A stretch of 36,136 nucleotides of DNA from a virus. The DNA lies in the IMG/VR virus record IMGVR_UViG_3300028394_000178, positions 1 to 36,136 of that record. The stretch is one strand, 5' to 3'. The notes beneath the pieces are model-generated. The model saw only the letters and a list, made by a program, of their open reading frames with translations, made no database searches and had not been told where the DNA came from. This document shows positions 17,725 through 24,821 of this stretch, in pieces. A program made the position numbers and the translations under genes. How positions within the stretch are numbered: the stretch's first letter is position 1; every line of letters begins with the position of its first letter.

Positions 17725-19314
17725 GTGTCTGACAAACTTATTGCGATTGATACCGCCGATCCGCGTGGGTCGCAGTTCGCCACGGTGGTGAACGACGAAA
17801 TCAAGTATTTGATCGCGCAGAACGGCGGCGGTGCGGGCAGCACTGGGCCTGCGGGTCCAGCGGGACCGGCGGGACCGCAGGGGCCTGCCGGTGCGACTGG
17901 TGCCACCGGCCCTGCCGGGCCTGCCGGTGCTGACGGCCAGGACGGTGCGGTCGGACCTGCCGGGCCTGAAGGTCCGCAAGGCCCCCCCGGAGCGGGTAGT
18001 GGCGAAGGTGTCCCTGGCCCCGAAGGCCCCGCAGGACCAGAAGGGCCCGCCGGTCCCGAAGGCCCCGCCGGTCCCGCCGGAGCTGACGGAGCTGACGGAG
18101 CCCCAGGCGTTGACGGAACGGACGGAGCAGACGGTGCGGTTGGCCCTCAAGGTGTACCGGGTGCAGACGGCAAGGACGGGGCTGACGGTCCACAGGGTGA
18201 CCCGGGGGTGGCGGGTCCGACTGGGCCGACGGGTGCTGCGGGTGCAGATGGTGCCGTAGGGCCGGTCGGTCCCAGCGGCGTCGAAGGGCCCGCTGGCGTT
18301 AAAGGCGACCAAGGCATCCAAGGCGAACCCGGCATTCAGGGTATTCAGGGTGAGCAAGGCCCCCCCGGTCTGGGCATCACATTCAAGGGCTCTTTGCCCA
18401 CGGTCGACGATCTGCCTGACGGTGCCACACAGGGCGACCTGTATGTGGTGGAAACCCCCGCCCCGGCAACGGCATGGGTGTGGGACGAAGCGGAAGCCGC
18501 CTACGTTGATGGCGGCCCGGTCCAAGGCCCGCAAGGCATCCAAGGTCAACAGGGCATCCCGGGTGTGCAGGGCCCGGCCGGTAATGATGGTGCGCCTGGT
18601 TCGCAGGGCCCGGCGGGCGCGGACGGCGCGGCAGGCCCGACAGGTCCGAAAGGCGACACCGGGGCGGTCGGGTCGAAGGGTGACACCGGCCCTGCCGGTC
18701 CCGCGGGCGCGGACGGTGCCACTGGTCCCGCCGGCCCGGCTGGCCCGACCGCTGTGTCTGCCGACGCAGGCAACACCAGCAAGCTCGGCACCGACGGTTT
18801 AATCTTCACGCCCGCCGCGTCGGGTGGCGGCGCATACCTGCCCACCGCGGGTGGGGAAATGACCGGGGCCATCACCCTGCCCAGCGGAACAAACGGTCTG
18901 GTCATCAAAGGCACGAATTACAACCTGTTGGGTGGTAGCGGCGGTGTCGCTTTCCGCAACAACACCAGCAATATCGTCAACTTCTCTGGCGGTGAGGTCG
19001 CGGCCTACGTCCCGATCACCACCGCTGGTGCCGGTGTGGGTGTGAAGTTCGGCTCCGGCGGCCCCACGCTGTCCAAGTCGGGCACGATGATCGCCGCCTC
19101 GGCCCCGATCACCGTGGCGGCGGCACCGGCCACCAACACCGAGCTGGCGAACAAGGCGTATGTCGATGCCCAGGTTGCAGCCGGCGGCGGTGGCAGCTCG
19201 GTCACCAACCCCGTCGCGGGGTCGGTGGCAGGGATGACGATCTGGACAGGCACCCAGGCCGCCTATGACGCCCTCACGAAGTCGGCCACCGGCGTCTACT
19301 TCATCACCGGTTAG
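17725..19314 (+). CDS. Second collagen-like tail fibre
   Basis: 529 residues from GTG 17725, preceded by AGAAGGG. A short N-terminal domain ([20 protein letters not shown]) leads into long Gly-X-Y blocks (about residues 35-215 and 265-345), broken by one copy of the globular module of the first fibre (GLGITFKG...GDLYVVE...WVWDEAE). The motif [17 protein letters not shown] matches two copies in the first fibre. The C-terminus has a beta-prism-like part ([23 protein letters not shown]) and ends [14 protein letters not shown]-x8-YFITG, the same tip motif as the first fibre. It is probably a trimer and a receptor-binding fibre. Confidence 0.85.
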   Translation: MSDKLIAIDTADPRGSQFATVVNDEIKYLIAQNGGGAGSTGPAGPAGPAGPQGPAGATGATGPAGPAGADGQDGAVGPAGPEGPQGPPGAGSGEGVPGPEGPAGPEGPAGPEGPAGPAGADGADGAPGVDGTDGADGAVGPQGVPGADGKDGADGPQGDPGVAGPTGPTGAAGADGAVGPVGPSGVEGPAGVKGDQGIQGEPGIQGIQGEQGPPGLGITFKGSLPTVDDLPDGATQGDLYVVETPAPATAWVWDEAEAAYVDGGPVQGPQGIQGQQGIPGVQGPAGNDGAPGSQGPAGADGAAGPTGPKGDTGAVGSKGDTGPAGPAGADGATGPAGPAGPTAVSADAGNTSKLGTDGLIFTPAASGGGAYLPTAGGEMTGAITLPSGTNGLVIKGTNYNLLGGSGGVAFRNNTSNIVNFSGGEVAAYVPITTAGAGVGVKFGSGGPTLSKSGTMIAASAPITVAAAPATNTELANKAYVDAQVAAGGGGSSVTNPVAGSVAGMTIWTGTQAAYDALTKSATGVYFITG

Positions 19315-19322
19315 GGGTCGAC

Positions 19323-20468
19323 ATGCCATTCGATACCGCAGTCGGCGACACACCGATCGTCAAAGCCTATGTCGGGACCACCCCGGTGATCCGCACCTAC
19401 GTCGGCGACAAACACGTCTGGCCGCCGTTCAGCGCCACCGTCACCTACGTCGGCTCGCAGGTGTTCACCGGGACCGCCAGCGCCACGTTCCCGGTACACA
19501 CGCCTAACGATCTGCTGGTGATCTACGCGGTGGGCGGCGGGGCTCCTGTCGCCCCGGCGGGATGGATTGATGTGCCTACCGGCCAGTCCGGTAACCCGGC
19601 AGGGACACTGGCCTACAAGTGGGCCACCGGCACCACCGCGAATACCGGAGTGTGGAACGGCAACGCCGCAGGGATCATGTATGTGTTCCGCGATGTCAAC
19701 AAGACCACCCCGTTCGGGGCGGTCGGCACCAGCCTCGGCAACGGTCTGGTTGCCACCGCCCCTGCGATCACCCTGACTGAACCCAACGGCTCGTCGCTGG
19801 TGGCGCACCAGTATTTCAACAACGGCACCACCGGGGCGTGGACGAACAAGGCACCGACGAACTTCATCATCAAGAACCTGAACGCCCGCATGGCGAGCAC
19901 CCTGGCCGTCGACACCGCCAGCACCGTGGTGGGGGAGTCCTCGCTGACGCACTCGTCATCGCAAGCGTGGCGGTCGCTGGCCTTTGAGGTTCTAGCAGAG
20001 GCAGTATCGCCCGGCCTGTACGACGTGGAGATTGAGTACCTGCCCGCGTATGAGGTCCGGTTCACCGCACTGACCGATTACGCCGAGTCCGCCAACGATG
20101 CGTTCTTCTTCCGCTGCTCCAACGAGACCGGCCTGGACGGGTACGTCGGTCGCACGTTCACTAAGAAGTTCTCGGGCACAGCGCCCAAGACCTGCACGTT
20201 GCAGGACTACTACGGCGGCGGTGCTGGCGGCACGATGAACACCATCACGTTCAGCGTCTCCCCGAAGTCCACCGTCGCCGACGCACTCGACGGCGTCACC
20301 GCTGACGCGCCTGCTGGGGCCATCAAAGGCAACGCCGACAGCGGCCTCTACCACATGCCAGGCGACCCCCACTACGACGAAACCATCGCCGAAGCCACCT
20401 TCACCACCGAAGCCGAAGCCAAAGCCGCCGGCTACACCAAATACACCAAACGCCGGAAGAAGACGTAG
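19323..20468 (+). CDS. Minor tail protein with C-terminal GN..YH.PG..Y domain
   Basis: 381 residues, ATG at 19323. The N-terminus has two copies of an attachment motif (VGDTPIVKAYVGTT and VIRTYVGDKHVWPP). Residues about 40-220 form a beta-rich domain (FTGTASATFPVHTPNDLLVI, then APAGWIDVPTG) related to the C-terminal domain of the protein at 9029. The last 45 residues have IKGNADSGLYHMPGD, a Y, then FTTEAEAKAAGYTKYTKR. This matches a small domain (called sunset in some annotations, as I recall) found at the ends of nucleases and surface proteins. Here the usual Cys after PG is Asp. It ends the tail module. Role: probable tail tip. Confidence 0.72.
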   Translation: MPFDTAVGDTPIVKAYVGTTPVIRTYVGDKHVWPPFSATVTYVGSQVFTGTASATFPVHTPNDLLVIYAVGGGAPVAPAGWIDVPTGQSGNPAGTLAYKWATGTTANTGVWNGNAAGIMYVFRDVNKTTPFGAVGTSLGNGLVATAPAITLTEPNGSSLVAHQYFNNGTTGAWTNKAPTNFIIKNLNARMASTLAVDTASTVVGESSLTHSSSQAWRSLAFEVLAEAVSPGLYDVEIEYLPAYEVRFTALTDYAESANDAFFFRCSNETGLDGYVGRTFTKKFSGTAPKTCTLQDYYGGGAGGTMNTITFSVSPKSTVADALDGVTADAPAGAIKGNADSGLYHMPGDPHYDETIAEATFTTEAEAKAAGYTKYTKRRKKT

Positions 20469-20470
20469 TC

Positions 20471-20587
20471 GTGACCCGCGTCGTCGTCATCATCTGCGCC
20501 GTCATCTGCGTCACCACATTCACCATCGTCTACGCAGGTGTCAACGCCATCGCCGGAGAAACCTGGCCAGAAATGGGAGCTAACTGA
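20471..20587 (+). CDS. 38-residue membrane peptide
   Basis: GTG at 20471, two bases after the previous stop; TGA overlaps the endolysin ATG as TGATG (shared A at 20587). The sequence is one transmembrane helix (VVVIICAVICVTTFTIVY) with a short acidic C-terminus. Its coupling to the lysin gene suggests a lysis-related membrane peptide, possibly a small holin or pinholin-like partner; that role is inference. Confidence 0.65.
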   Translation: MTRVVVIICAVICVTTFTIVYAGVNAIAGETWPEMGAN

Positions 20588-21891
20588 TGCCCGCCACAGT
20601 GCTGAGCTACAACACAGCCCCCGAACTGGTCACCCAGGAGACGTATTACAACTGCGGTCCCGGTTCGAGCCAGCTCGTCCTTGAAGCCCGCGGCATCCAT
20701 GTGTCCGAAGCTGAACTCAGTGGCGTCCTCGGAACCACCACCGACGGAACCCCATCGATCGACAGCATCGCCAACGGCCTAAACCACTACGACGGCGAGT
20801 CGCAGTACGCCTCGATGTGGATGCCGAACGACCCACCCACCCCGGACGAAGTCAACCTCATGCGGGAGCGGATCTTCCGCACCATCGCGTGGGGTCGCGG
20901 CTGCGTCGCCAACGTCGTCGTCCCCCCATCAAACTACCCGCGAGCAGTCCCGAAACACGACCCCAACCTGCCCGGTGCTGAGGGTGTTTCGCCGAACTAC
21001 GGCGGCGGCATCGTCTACCACTACATATCGGCGCTCGGAGCCGACGACTTCGACGACACCGTGATGATCGTGGACCCCGGGTTCCAGCCCAGCACCTACT
21101 GGGTGACAGTGTCGCAACTGGCAACAATGGTGAGCCCGCACGGCATCGTCTACGCCAGCGGCGCACCGACCGTGGCACAACCCGGCATCCCCACCCTGCC
21201 CGGCCCTGCCGGCCCGATGGTCGCCAACGCGCAAAAGTATTGGCCCGTCACCGCCGACCGGTTTGTCACCTCCCCGTTTGGGCCGCGTGACGGCGGGTTT
21301 CACTCCGGTGCGGACTTCGGGTTTAACGGCGGCTCCGGTGACCGGCCGGTGTTCGCCGTCCAGTCAGGCACCGTGCAGTACGCGGGGCCTGCGCAAGGGT
21401 ATGGCGGCCCGGATCCGGCGGGCTGGCTTGTTATTGATTCTGATGACAGCCAGGGCGGCGGGTGCTGGGAGTACGGGCACATCGTCCACCTACCGAACAT
21501 CGCGGTGGGTGCGGCGGTGCGGGCTGGGGATCAGATCGCCACTATCAACCCGAACGAAGCAACGAACGGCGGTGTGGCGCCGCACTTGCATTTGGCTTAT
21601 ATGGCGCGTGGTTATGACCCGGGGTCTAAGCAGGATCCGCTGCCTGTGTTGGATGGTGCGGCGGAGCCGGGTGTTGTGGTTGCGCCGTCCGCACCTAACC
21701 ACGCCGCACCGCCGGAGCAGACGTGTCTGACTGGGCGCCCGCATCATCACAGCGAGAATCCGCCGACTGACGGCCAAATCTTGGATATGCGTGCCGAGGG
21801 TTTGTGCACGCAGGCTTTGGTGTTCAAGATTGCGGAGAAGTTGGGTCTGGACGCCGCCGGGATCTACCAAGCGGCCCGGGAAAGCTTCTAG
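20587..21891 (+). CDS. Endolysin (lysin A): C39-like and M23 peptidase domains
   Basis: 434 residues. It degrades host peptidoglycan at the end of infection. Residues about 10-190 look like a C39-type papain-fold peptidase: Cys23 in YYNCGPGSSQ, His145 in GIVYHY, Asp163 in IVDPG. Residues about 215-355 are an M23 zinc metallopeptidase: His239 and Asp243 in HSGADFG, His333 and His335 in HLHL. All expected catalytic or zinc ligands are present. The remaining C-terminus has a His-rich linker (RPHHHSE) and a short helical domain (TDGQILDMRAEGLC) likely to bind the cell wall. The ATG overlaps the preceding stop. Lysins pairing N-terminal peptidase and M23 domains occur in mycobacteriophages. Confidence 0.92.
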   Translation: MPATVLSYNTAPELVTQETYYNCGPGSSQLVLEARGIHVSEAELSGVLGTTTDGTPSIDSIANGLNHYDGESQYASMWMPNDPPTPDEVNLMRERIFRTIAWGRGCVANVVVPPSNYPRAVPKHDPNLPGAEGVSPNYGGGIVYHYISALGADDFDDTVMIVDPGFQPSTYWVTVSQLATMVSPHGIVYASGAPTVAQPGIPTLPGPAGPMVANAQKYWPVTADRFVTSPFGPRDGGFHSGADFGFNGGSGDRPVFAVQSGTVQYAGPAQGYGGPDPAGWLVIDSDDSQGGGCWEYGHIVHLPNIAVGAAVRAGDQIATINPNEATNGGVAPHLHLAYMARGYDPGSKQDPLPVLDGAAEPGVVVAPSAPNHAAPPEQTCLTGRPHHHSENPPTDGQILDMRAEGLCTQALVFKIAEKLGLDAAGIYQAARESF

Positions 21892-21893
21892 TC

Positions 21894-22355
21894 ATGTCTA
21901 TGCCGTGGGATGCGGCCCCGCCACCGCCCCCGGCCCCCGCACCAACCCCGCCGGCACTGTTGATGGCGGAGCAGATGCAGCCCGATTCGCCGATCCCGGC
22001 TGTGGTTCCGCCGCCGGTTTCGGCGACCGCCACTAACACGGCGACGGGGCAGAGGGTGGCTGTGGAGATTGGTGGGCCGTTGCGTGCGGCGATTGATGCG
22101 GCGATCGCCGACGCGGTCACCGCTCACCCTGTTCTCGGGACGGCTGTGACGGCGGTTGTGCGGGATCGGGAACGCGCCGACAGGACATTGATGCAGTCAT
22201 CACTCATTGACGTCGTGGTGGCCATTGTGGCGGCCTTAGTGACCATCGTGTCGCCGGACAGTCAGGCGGTCGGCGTGTTGTGGCTTGCCGCCGCTGTGTT
22301 GGCGTCAAGGACGATGCTGACAGCGGCGATCGACCGAATGGTGGTGGTGCCGTGA
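21894..22355 (+). CDS. Membrane protein, holin candidate
   Basis: 153 residues from ATG 21894, two bases after the lysin stop; longer in-frame starts lie inside the lysin gene. The first 60 residues are Pro/Ala-rich (PPPPPAPAPTPPALL), a middle amphipathic part follows, and the end holds two hydrophobic helices (DVVVAIVAALVTIVS and VGVLWLAAAVLAS). Two helices, small size and position right after the lysin make it a holin candidate. Its last bases overlap the next GTG start. Which of the three membrane proteins is the holin cannot be decided from sequence. Confidence 0.7.
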   Translation: MSMPWDAAPPPPPAPAPTPPALLMAEQMQPDSPIPAVVPPPVSATATNTATGQRVAVEIGGPLRAAIDAAIADAVTAHPVLGTAVTAVVRDRERADRTLMQSSLIDVVVAIVAALVTIVSPDSQAVGVLWLAAAVLASRTMLTAAIDRMVVVP

Positions 22356-22735
22356 AGTTCAGGGGTAAGGAGCTGCCGACGCCTGCGGTGATTACTGGTG
22401 TGGCGGGGGTGTTGTGGTTGGGTTCGTTTGGGTTGCGGGCGATCAAACCGGATATGGCGATCGGCCCTGCCGCGGACACGTTGATGGCGACGTGCGTAGC
22501 GTGGCTGGCGAAAACCCGGTTGGCGAAGAACGGCCAAGACGATTTGTTGTCTCAGGTGTTGACGACGTCGGTGCTGCCGTTCGTGTCTTCAGCGCACTCC
22601 GACCCCGACACCCCCACCCAGGGCAGCCCGGCCCCGTACACCCCAAAACCGACCACCTACAACCCACCGCCGTACACCCCGCCCCGGCCATCAACACCGC
22701 CGAAACCGACCCCAGGAGGACTCCCGTGGAGCTGA
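22352..22735 (+). CDS. Membrane protein with proline-rich tail
   Basis: 127 residues from the GTG at 22352, overlapping the previous stop as GTGA. An N-terminal hydrophobic pair (PAVITGVAGVLWLGSFGLRA and a weaker segment around GPAADTLMATCVAWL) is followed by a cytoplasmic-type helix and a 45-residue Pro/Thr tail (TPKPTTYNPPPYTPPRPS). This layout resembles small membrane proteins in the lysis cassettes of mycobacteriophages. Its 3' end overlaps the next gene by 10 bases. Likely part of holin or lysis timing. Confidence 0.68.
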   Translation: MKFRGKELPTPAVITGVAGVLWLGSFGLRAIKPDMAIGPAADTLMATCVAWLAKTRLAKNGQDDLLSQVLTTSVLPFVSSAHSDPDTPTQGSPAPYTPKPTTYNPPPYTPPRPSTPPKPTPGGLPWS

Positions 22736-23022
22736 CCCCCGGAACCCTAGTTTTACTTGGCCTGCTCGTTCTGCTGTACGGCATCCTCGTCGGCGGCACC
22801 TGGGTTAGGCGCACCCCCGGCAAAACATGGGACACCGTGTCCACCATCATTTTCATCGTCGTTGCGGCCGTCGCCACCCTCAACCTGGTGGTGGTGGGGG
22901 CGCGGCAAAACGACGCCTTCGCGAAAGCCAAAAACCGCCTCGATTGCGTAAGTGAGCAACTTGATGCGGTGCGGGCGCAAGCCCCAATGCCAAAATGCCA
23001 GATCGCCTGGGACGCCGACTAG
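22726..23022 (+). CDS. Two-helix membrane protein, holin candidate
   Basis: 98 residues from GTG 22726 with a perfect AGGAGGA at 22714-22720. Two transmembrane helices (GTLVLLGLLVLLYGILVGG and VSTIIFIVVAAVATLNLVVV) joined by a short basic turn are followed by a charged coiled-coil tail (FAKAKNRLDCVSEQLDAV). This is the classic class-II holin shape and the best holin candidate here, with a stronger ribosome site than its neighbours. The stop TAG lies in a CTAG palindrome shared with the stop of the converging minus-strand gene. Confidence 0.75.
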   Translation: MELTPGTLVLLGLLVLLYGILVGGTWVRRTPGKTWDTVSTIIFIVVAAVATLNLVVVGARQNDAFAKAKNRLDCVSEQLDAVRAQAPMPKCQIAWDAD

Positions 23023-23246
23023 TCGCTGCGGAGTTCAGTGATGTTGAGGTTGATCTGTGAGAGTGGTTTGTCGGTGATGGTGCTGATGAAGTCGCGGGCT
23101 TGGCTGGTGATGTCGGAGTAGCGGCGGGCTTGGGTGAGGTCGGAAGTATTGATGCCGCCATCGGGGTAGGTGTAGCCGTCAAGTTCGGGTACTTGGATCA
23201 TCCACCAGCGGTCTTCGCGGTAGACGGTGACTTTGTAGGTGTGCAT
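23019..23246 (-). CDS. HicB-like antitoxin, minimal form
   Basis: 75 residues; the ATG at 23246 shares a base with the upstream TAA (TAATG), so translation is coupled to the toxin gene. KVTVYREDRWWMIQVPELDG followed by TQARRYSDITSQARDFI matches the partial RNase-H-like fold of actinobacterial HicB-type antitoxins. HicB proteins bind and block HicA. Most full-length HicBs also carry a C-terminal DNA-binding domain; none is present here. The separate HTH protein encoded at the start of the operon could supply it. A longer in-frame upstream extension exists but would overlap the toxin gene and is not used. Confidence 0.72.
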   Translation of the reverse strand: MHTYKVTVYREDRWWMIQVPELDGYTYPDGGINTSDLTQARRYSDITSQARDFISTITDKPLSQINLNITELRSD

Positions 23247-23749
23247 TAGGTGTCCTCGCATTCGTTTTGGCAGAGCTGGATGGCTTTGTTGACTTGGTGT
23301 CGGATATCGGAATTGACCTTTGCAGAGTGGGTCGGGATCACGACGCTGTAGGTGCTGCGGGAGCAGGTCCACCTAGTGTGGCTGCCTTTGGCGGGCCGTT
23401 TGGTGAAGCCAGCGGTATTGAGTTGTTTGATGGCCCCGGTGAGTAGGCCGTCGGACTCAGTGTTGACGGGCGGTTTTAAGGTCGGTTGGGGCACCGCTGG
23501 TTTTTGCCGCTTATGAACGTTGAATCGCGGCTTCTCGGCTCGGATTGCGGCAGTCTCTGCGGCAAGCAACTCAAATGATGAAGCAAACCCGCGTTGCATG
23601 GTCACCGTCGCGGCCTCGGGGAAGAACGCTGAATCCTGACGATGCTGCGAGAACCGCGCCCACACGTTGACCGAGATCCCGACGTACAGCAGGCCATCGT
23701 CAGCATCAAAGAACCGGTACAACACAAGTTTATCTGCCGCTGAATTCAT
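23246..23749 (-). CDS. GIY-YIG nuclease domain fused to HicA-like toxin
   Basis: 167 residues; ATG at 23749 preceded by AGGAAGG. Residues 8-80 are a GIY-YIG fold: LYR (Tyr11) and YVG (22-24) replace the name motifs, then ARFSQHR with Arg32 and His36, catalytic-type Glu65 in AAETAAI, and Asn77 in KPRFNV. Residues 81-100 are a Pro-rich linker. Residues 101-160 fit HicA (an mRNA interferase with a double-stranded RNA-binding-like fold): LNTAGFTKRPAKGSH with the catalytic His124, then VVIPTHSAKVNSDIRHQVNKAI. Both active sites appear intact. It sits between the HTH gene and the antitoxin gene. Free-standing HicA is about 60-80 residues, so the fusion is unusual. Likely a toxin, perhaps for defence of the lysogen; that is inference. 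Confidence 0.8.
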   Translation of the reverse strand: MNSAADKLVLYRFFDADDGLLYVGISVNVWARFSQHRQDSAFFPEAATVTMQRGFASSFELLAAETAAIRAEKPRFNVHKRQKPAVPQPTLKPPVNTESDGLLTGAIKQLNTAGFTKRPAKGSHTRWTCSRSTYSVVIPTHSAKVNSDIRHQVNKAIQLCQNECEDT

Positions 23750-23764
23750 TTTGTGATCCTTCCT

Positions 23765-23968
23765 CTACTTGTCTAGCCAGCGCCGGAGCGTGTTGGCGCG
23801 GTCAACTCCGAAGAGTTGGGCTAGTTCGACTTCGGTTATTCCGAGCTGCTTGCCGTCCTTGGCGGCCTGGACCGCGTCTTCGGTGGCGTCTTTCCAGCCT
23901 TTGCGGTGGGTGGCTAGCCGTTTGGCGATCTTGGCAATCCGTGCCCGCACTTCTAGTTCCTCGTCCAT
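23765..23968 (-). CDS. Small HTH protein, first gene of toxin operon
   Basis: 67 residues from ATG 23968; a GTG at 23977 would add three residues. The N-terminal half is a charged helix (ARIAKIAKRLATHRKGWKD); residues about 41-66 (LGITEVELAQLFGVDRANTLRRWL) form a helix-turn-helix. Its stop is 15 bases before the toxin start, so the three genes form one operon. The likely role is DNA-binding autorepressor and third partner of the HicA/HicB pair. Next to its start lies the palindrome GTAGA-N4-TCTAC, a candidate binding site. There is no Shine-Dalgarno before the ATG, and a TAGAGT -10 element ends 7 bases upstream, so the mRNA may be leaderless. Confidence 0.72.
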   Translation of the reverse strand: MDEELEVRARIAKIAKRLATHRKGWKDATEDAVQAAKDGKQLGITEVELAQLFGVDRANTLRRWLDK

Positions 23969-23982
23969 GTAGAACACTCTAC
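23969..23982. promoter_or_regulatory. Operator O1, covers minus-strand -10
   Basis: Palindrome GTAGA-ACAC-TCTAC. It touches the start codon of the HTH gene and covers the minus-strand TAGAGT (23976-23981). Same GTAGA-N4-TCTAC form as the site at 24015-24028. Confidence 0.65.
23976..23981 (-). promoter_or_regulatory. -10 element of the toxin operon (leaderless)
   Basis: TAGAGT fits the mycobacterial TANNNT -10. Seven bases separate it from the ATG at 23968, so transcription would begin at or next to the start codon. Confidence 0.45.
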
Positions 23983-23993
23983 ACCGTTACGTG

Positions 23994-24021
23994 TTGACAT
24001 ATCTACAGAGTTCTGTAGACT
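23994..24021 (+). promoter_or_regulatory. Strong sigma-A-type promoter for secreted-protein genes
   Basis: TTGACA at 23994-23999, 16-base spacer, TAGACT at 24016-24021. This is near consensus for a housekeeping promoter, with expected start near 24028. It drives 24069-24811. Confidence 0.72.
24002..24019. promoter_or_regulatory. 18-bp palindrome O2 in promoter spacer
   Basis: TCTACAGA (24002-24009), GT, TCTGTAGA (24012-24019): perfect 8-base arms, with the same TCTAC/GTAGA half-sites in the opposite order. It lies between the -35 and -10 of the plus-strand promoter. Confidence 0.62.
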
Positions 24022-24028
24022 GGTCTAC
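24015..24028. promoter_or_regulatory. Operator O3, covers plus-strand -10
   Basis: GTAGAC-TG-GTCTAC, perfect 6-base arms. It covers the plus-strand TAGACT and expected transcription start. Its centre is 46 bp from that of O1. Confidence 0.65.
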
Positions 24029-24068
24029 ATCACCGGGGAAACGCCCTGACCGACCAAAGGAACAAGCC

Positions 24069-24395
24069 ATGAAGAAGACCATCACCGCCGCCCTGATCGC
24101 CGGAGCCGCCACCGCAGCCCTCATGGGCGCCGGCACCGCCCAGGCCGACAGCAACGACGTCGCATTCATCAACGTCCTCAATAGCCGCGGCATCAAGCCC
24201 AGCGGCAACGACTACACCGGCCTCACCAACTGGGGCAAGGCCGTGTGCAATCAGATCGACGCAGGCAACTCAGTCCTGTCGGTTGCGCGATCCGTGTATC
24301 GCGTCACCCCACTGTCCGATCTCGACTCCGGCTACTTCGTCGGCGCATCCATCCGCGCGTACTGCCCGTGGGACTTGCCTCTTCTCGGCATGTGA
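24069..24395 (+). CDS. Secreted DUF732 protein
   Basis: 108 residues; ATG at 24069 with AAAGGA at 24056-24061. Residues 1-26 are a signal peptide (KK, hydrophobic core, AQA before Asp27). The mature part (VAFINVLNSRGIKP, GLTNWGKAVCNQID, VLSVARSVYRV, GASIRAYCP) matches DUF732, a family of small secreted mycobacterial proteins; Cys60 and Cys99 likely form a disulphide. Such proteins are usually host genes, so it looks like a moron acquired from a mycobacterium. It has a strong promoter of its own and diverges from the toxin operon. Probably expressed from the lysogen and exported; molecular function unknown. Confidence 0.85.
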   Translation: MKKTITAALIAGAATAALMGAGTAQADSNDVAFINVLNSRGIKPSGNDYTGLTNWGKAVCNQIDAGNSVLSVARSVYRVTPLSDLDSGYFVGASIRAYCPWDLPLLGM

Positions 24396-24433
24396 CCCCC
24401 CTTCCAAATCCACTCCACCCGAAAGGCACTCTC

Positions 24434-24811
24434 ATGAAGTTCAAGACTCTGACCGCCGCGGCCGCGCTCACCGCCGTCGTGCTGGGCGCTGGCGTCACCG
24501 CGCCCGTCGCATCCGCGTTGCCCCCGAACTGCGTCCAGCAGTTTTGGATGATTGGTTTGCGAAAAGGGCAGCGCACCATCTGCGATGGCCCGATGGCCGC
24601 TGACGGTTCGTGGTTGCGGGGCCGCTCGTTCAACGCGCCGGCGTTCACTGCGGACGGCTACTCCGTGTGCTACGGCTACGGCTTCTGCACCTTCACCATG
24701 CCCAAGGAGGTCGCCGCGATTGACCAGCTCGAAACCTACCGCGTCACGCCTGACACGGTCCTCGGCGACGAGCCCGGCTATTTGGGTGTCACACCGGCCG
24801 CTGTCGCGTAG
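24434..24811 (+). CDS. Secreted CDGP-motif protein
   Basis: 125 residues; ATG at 24434 with GAAAGG at 24421-24426, 38 bases after the DUF732 gene. A longer in-frame start at 24245 lies inside that gene and lacks a signal peptide. Residues 1-28 are a signal peptide (cleavage after ASA). The mature protein has four Cys (33, 50, 79, 85), including TICDGPMAADGSW and CYGYGFC, as in small secreted mycobacterial proteins described by their CDGP motif. It shares the promoter at 23994 and ends before a hairpin. A lysogenic-conversion role in the cell envelope is inferred. Confidence 0.82.
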   Translation: MKFKTLTAAAALTAVVLGAGVTAPVASALPPNCVQQFWMIGLRKGQRTICDGPMAADGSWLRGRSFNAPAFTADGYSVCYGYGFCTFTMPKEVAAIDQLETYRVTPDTVLGDEPGYLGVTPAAVA

Positions 24812-24821
24812 CTCGACGTTC

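Noticed and set aside
23991-24068. Longer start for the DUF732 protein
   Set aside because: It would lie over the promoter and operators; ATG 24069 has a ribosome site and begins a signal peptide.
24245-24433. Longer start for the CDGP-motif protein
   Set aside because: It would overlap the DUF732 gene by 150 bases and lose the signal peptide; ATG 24434 has a good ribosome site.
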